NCBI GenBank assembly: GCA_964019425.1
Contig: OZ025792.1
Location: 806,001-870,000 of the forward strand
Source of the DNA: Flectonema sp. DT1601
Taxonomy: Eukaryota > Euglenozoa > Diplonemea > Diplonemida > Diplonemidae
Length of the DNA: 64,000 bases
Direction: 5' to 3'
In this document: positions 60,998 to 64,000 of the stretch, piece by piece
Layout: every line of letters begins with the position of its first letter
How positions within the stretch are numbered: the stretch's first letter is position 1
Translations under genes and position numbers: made by a program
Notes under the pieces: generated by a model
Databases searched by the model: none
The model's input: the letters and a program-made list of their open reading frames with translations, nothing else
Told to the model about the DNA's origin: nothing

Positions 60998-62416
60998 CTA
61001 AATCGTTCGTATCACTCGCGGACGACCAGTATCCTGAGCGTTACCATCATTCTCATAGTGGTCAAGATCTTGAATGCGAGGAACTGATTGCAAGTCGTAC
61101 ATTTTTTCAACCTGTTTTATTATTTTATTATTTTCACTCTCTCCGTGTCTACAAAGATAATGAGACGGACTGTCTGTATTACAAAAAGAGTTAAATACCT
61201 GATCAGGGTCAAGGGCAATAATGACACCCTTTTGTTTAAGAAACCCGTGGAACTTTACAATAAACTCATCAGCGTGATCGCGACCTCGTTTGTCGTAGGA
61301 GTCAGTGGCCCATTGTTTGACATCGTCGTCCATTTGGCTGACAATTTTAGATTTTAATTTCTTCATTTTGCGTTCGAAATCATCGGGTTTGAACACTTCA
61401 ACATCCGGAGGGGCGTAGACAGGACCATCAGGTGTGAGTCCGAGGATGTGTCGATTCAAGTCAATGTCGAAAGACTTCTTTAGTTGTGGAATATAAACAT
61501 TTTGAACATTAGATGTTTCATCGCTTGTCTTGTTAAACCACGATAATGGATTGTACCATTTAGGACCGTCTAGGATCTTTCTTTGTTCGATGGAAATACC
61601 ATCTTGCAAATCTGCTATTTCCTCAGCCGCCTTCTCAGAAATAGTACTATCAGATCTAAGACAAGCTTGTCTGTATGGTATCCATTGCGTCTCTTTAAAT
61701 TCATTAAATAGTTTCTTATATTCTGGAAAGTTCTCTCTCGCAAATCTGATGATCTCGAGAGTCTTAATTCGATTTGCAGGAAGGACTGGGTTGGCAATTC
61801 CTTGAGTTCGGAGTTTTGTACGCAATGCCATGTAACTCATAAATTTAAGAAGGAAAGCAGTCAAGAATAAGAATCCCCAAAAGAAGTAACGAATCCCGAA
61901 CAGAACCATTTTTTGACGAAGATTATCTTCTCTGATTCGCATCTCAGGGCTGGGAATCATCGGTCCTAATATTCTGATGGCTAAACCAGTTCTGGTATCG
62001 TGTAAGACAGGACCTGGAGGCAGTTCCGAATTCTTACTGTCAAGAGGGTCGTGGATCATGTGCATTGGCGCTCGTACAAATCGAGGCATTCCGTTTTCCC
62101 AAACCTGAATCTCTCTCTCGGGATTGGAACTGTAGATGTTTAAATGTTTTCTTTTCGCCTCGTGTTCTAATATGACATCTAAAGGAACAGGTGTTCCTGG
62201 TTTATAAAACCTCTCTGCTACTTCCATCTGATGATCAATTATATCTGTACCCTCACCAGGTTTAAAATCTAACGAAATAGGACCATCACCAGACTGTTGA
62301 ATGCTGACAGGTCTCTCAATTACTGGAGTTACTTTCTTCTCATCGTTATCAACAACAAGTGTTTTACATCCCCGGCGGCCAAATCTGATGTGGGCTGCGG
62401 TTGTTACTCGTTTCAT
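60998..62416 (-). CDS. Probable single-pass membrane protein with an in-frame intron
   Basis: The frame is open for 472 residues. Residues about 168-188 form one hydrophobic segment (GIRYFFWGFLFLTAFLLKFM). The N-terminus (MKRVTTAAHIRFGRRG) is basic and could be a mitochondrial targeting signal. The rest is soluble, Pro- and Lys-rich, with no recognised domain. Positions 61112-61198 look like an 87-nt intron (donor CAG/GTATTT, acceptor AATAAAACAG) that contains no stop and keeps the frame, so both spliced (443 residues) and unspliced products are possible. The inserted part is unlike the flanks, favouring splicing. The start lies 7 bases after a GGCTGCACAG acceptor. Confidence 0.7.
   Translation of the reverse strand: MKRVTTAAHIRFGRRGCKTLVVDNDEKKVTPVIERPVSIQQSGDGPISLDFKPGEGTDIIDHQMEVAERFYKPGTPVPLDVILEHEAKRKHLNIYSSNPEREIQVWENGMPRFVRAPMHMIHDPLDSKNSELPPGPVLHDTRTGLAIRILGPMIPSPEMRIREDNLRQKMVLFGIRYFFWGFLFLTAFLLKFMSYMALRTKLRTQGIANPVLPANRIKTLEIIRFARENFPEYKKLFNEFKETQWIPYRQACLRSDSTISEKAAEEIADLQDGISIEQRKILDGPKWYNPLSWFNKTSDETSNVQNVYIPQLKKSFDIDLNRHILGLTPDGPVYAPPDVEVFKPDDFERKMKKLKSKIVSQMDDDVKQWATDSYDKRGRDHADEFIVKFHGFLKQKGVIIALDPDQVFNSFCNTDSPSHYLCRHGESENNKIIKQVEKMYDLQSVPRIQDLDHYENDGNAQDTGRPRVIRTI
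61112..61198 (-). other. Probable 87-nt in-frame cis-intron
   Basis: It has donor GTATTT and acceptor AATAAAACAG, both in phase 0, matching the other cis-introns in this window. Removal joins ALDPDQ directly to VEKMYDLQS. Because the length is a multiple of three and it lacks stops, automatic annotation would miss it. Confidence 0.6.
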
Positions 62417-62697
62417 TGTACAGCTGTGCAGCCCTTAGTGAAAGAAATAACACAATTAATTAAAATATACAGATTGAAGTCTTTCTTACTATATCATCCT
62501 CGACATACAATTCATCTGAGCAATGAGAGGATGCTAAGTTAAAATCGGATGAAACGGGTGGGTAAAAAAAGTACAAAATAATACAATAGGAATACCCTTA
62601 AGTAACAACACCAATTATGGTGTAGTAGGGTTCAGGAGGGTTATTTAAGAAGACACAATTTTCTTATTTAAAAAACGACACCAATAGGTCACAAGTT

Positions 62698-64000
62698 TTA
62701 ACCAGTTGCTGATGTTGTTGACAATCGACAAGATCTGTGAAGGAGATTTTGCTCTCGCATTTCTACTTCCTCCAGTCGGATGCTGACGGATTCTTTTTCT
62801 GTCAGTACTTTTAGTTCCTCCTGAAGTAGTTCGACTTCCTTTGATTCTGCCTGCTTCTTGAGTTGTTTTAATTCGATGGCTTGCTTCTCAATGTCTGCTT
62901 GCTTGGAGTTCAGTTTGGCCTCCCTTTCGATAAGTGACTGAGTTTGTTGTTCAACTGTTGCTGCCTGGGCAGAGTGTTGCTCGTCGCGGTTTCTAAGAAC
63001 ACCTGCTGACGCGCGAATTAGTTCCGAAGCTTTGGATGCGAGTTCGTCAACTCCCAAACTAAGTAACGCACCTCTACTGGTACCTGGGAGTACGGACACA
63101 ATAGCATTCCGTAAGATCTCTTCTCCTTCTTCCAATGCGGTGTTTCTTTCAGCGATTCCGTCGTCTTTCTTCATCTGCTCTGTTGCTATTTTGTCGAGAA
63201 CATTTTTTCCTTCTGCAATTAAATTCTCTTTCTCAACAAGACCTGTTTCCTTCTGTGCTAGAGCTTCTTCTCGCTGTTTTAATTTCTTGAGCGTCTTCTG
63301 GTGTTGCGTGTCGGTGTCGCGCATTCTTCTGTTTATTATCCGCTCCTGGTTTTCAAGCTTCTCTTGTGCGTCTCGCAATTCAGCCTCCATTGCCCGACTC
63401 TTCTTAGCGACGGTGTTCCATTCCTTCTTCTCCTTGGTGTCTCGCTGGTTCAATTTTGCGAGTCGATCATTGAAATCATTTTCAGCGATTTCCAGTCCGC
63501 GTTGCTTCTCATTGATCGCTCGCTCGAGTGCCTTCATTTCAGCTATTTTGCCTTTCACGCCGGCGTATTCGTGGAGTTGAGTTTCGATCTCCCTTTCCAA
63601 AGATACGAGTTTAGCTTCTTTTGCATCTAATTCATCGCGTTCAGTGTCGAAAGCCAACTGCTGTTCTCGGAGACTATTTACTTGTTGTGGAAGGTTTGAA
63701 TTCATTTCTTGTGCATGCACGAGTTTTAGTTCACGCTCAGCAGCAGCAGCTTCTCTTTCCTCGAGTACGGCTTCCCTGTTTCTCAATTTCCGAGTGAGCA
63801 ACTCGTTTTGCTCTGCCGCCAGCCTCTGTTTGTCAAACCCGCTGCTATTTTGCTTTTGAAGCAAATTAACTTTCTTACTCGGAACTTGCATGTCCTGAGG
63901 ATTCCTATGAAGTGGACAGCTATCACCACTGCAGAAGTGTGCTGGTGTTCCTTTTTGATTTTGTCTGACGGGTACAACTAACGGTGTCTGGGGCTGCGGA
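62698..64000 (-). CDS. Coiled-coil protein, 5' part outside the window
   Basis: The frame is open from the window edge at 64000 to the stop at 62698, giving at least 433 residues; an ATG at 63891 is internal because open, protein-like sequence (TPLVVPVRQNQKGTPAHF) precedes it. Nearly the whole product is a continuous coiled coil with repeated ERE and LE(E/K)RE pairs (for example REAVLEEREAAAAERELKL), interrupted around residue 275 by a short helix-breaking stretch (SVLPGTSRGALLSLG). It resembles structural filaments of basal bodies or flagella in general style only; no specific family was recognised. Confidence 0.75.
   Translation of the reverse strand, partial: PQPQTPLVVPVRQNQKGTPAHFCSGDSCPLHRNPQDMQVPSKKVNLLQKQNSSGFDKQRLAAEQNELLTRKLRNREAVLEEREAAAAERELKLVHAQEMNSNLPQQVNSLREQQLAFDTERDELDAKEAKLVSLEREIETQLHEYAGVKGKIAEMKALERAINEKQRGLEIAENDFNDRLAKLNQRDTKEKKEWNTVAKKSRAMEAELRDAQEKLENQERIINRRMRDTDTQHQKTLKKLKQREEALAQKETGLVEKENLIAEGKNVLDKIATEQMKKDDGIAERNTALEEGEEILRNAIVSVLPGTSRGALLSLGVDELASKASELIRASAGVLRNRDEQHSAQAATVEQQTQSLIEREAKLNSKQADIEKQAIELKQLKKQAESKEVELLQEELKVLTEKESVSIRLEEVEMREQNLLHRSCRLSTTSATG

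Noticed and set aside
1-64000. CRISPR arrays, bacterial operons, Shine-Dalgarno sites
   Set aside because: The sequence is eukaryotic: GT-AG introns, eIF4G, Rag GTPase, mitochondrial carrier. No such structures were seen.
1-64000. Spliced-leader RNA, tRNA, 5S rRNA genes
   Set aside because: I looked for a diplonemid-like leader sequence and for obvious tRNA T-loop motifs and found none; a covariance-model search could still reveal one.

Overview
The window looks like nuclear DNA of a euglenozoan protist, most likely a diplonemid. The evidence is: (1) a 92-residue KMP-11 (31564-31842), a protein known from kinetoplastids and their relatives; (2) a free-standing C-terminal half of the succinate dehydrogenase iron-sulfur subunit (27194-27946), a gene split typical of Euglenozoa; (3) about 52 kb in which every convincing gene lies on the minus strand, closely spaced, with a splice-acceptor-like AG a few to some tens of bases before most start codons, as expected for polycistronic transcription resolved by spliced-leader trans-splicing; (4) a broken tyrosine-recombinase retroelement with the domain order of the trypanosome VIPER group. 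Short GT-AG cis-introns (62-160 nt) interrupt several genes, which argues against a typical trypanosomatid and for a diplonemid or another intron-bearing relative. The assignment is inference; no SL RNA, rRNA or tRNA gene was recognised.

Layout. 1-2287: an AT-rich spacer and one plus-strand gene for a small, probably acylated protein with a PUB-like domain. 2288-11754: a convergent strand-switch region without host genes, filled with mobile and repetitive DNA: a piggyBac-type MITE with TTAA duplications, diverged AT-rich repeats, an element-like segment bounded by long inverted repeats, a VIPER/DIRS-like fossil between 113-bp inverted repeats, and a second reverse transcriptase relic. 11755-64000: an uninterrupted minus-strand gene array, read from 64000 towards 11755.

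In transcription order the array encodes a coiled-coil protein (cut by the window edge), a probable single-pass membrane protein, a large unknown helical protein, an amino acid transporter, a class 3 lipase with two C1 domains, a small coiled-coil protein, a coding-like segment that changes frame, eIF4G (5 exons), a PPR-like protein, two tandem vitamin K-dependent gamma-carboxylase-like membrane proteins with an FNR-like N-terminal region, a GAF protein, a secreted CAP/EGF-like protein with a polybasic tail, KMP-11, a PH-domain protein, a small membrane protein, SDH2C, a RagC/D GTPase, an adenylate-kinase-like protein with a docking domain, a 2-oxodicarboxylate-type mitochondrial carrier, a PDZ coiled-coil protein, two unknown or ankyrin proteins, a large coiled-coil protein and an IQ-motif protein. 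Neighbours are functionally unrelated, as in euglenozoan polycistrons. The most intriguing possible link is between the carboxylase-like pair and the secreted cysteine-rich protein two genes downstream.

Sixteen cis-introns were mapped by reading-frame continuity. They share GTATGT- or GTTTGT-like donors (GTGTGT once) and an A-rich acceptor ending in ACAG. The putative trans-splice acceptors are more pyrimidine-rich.
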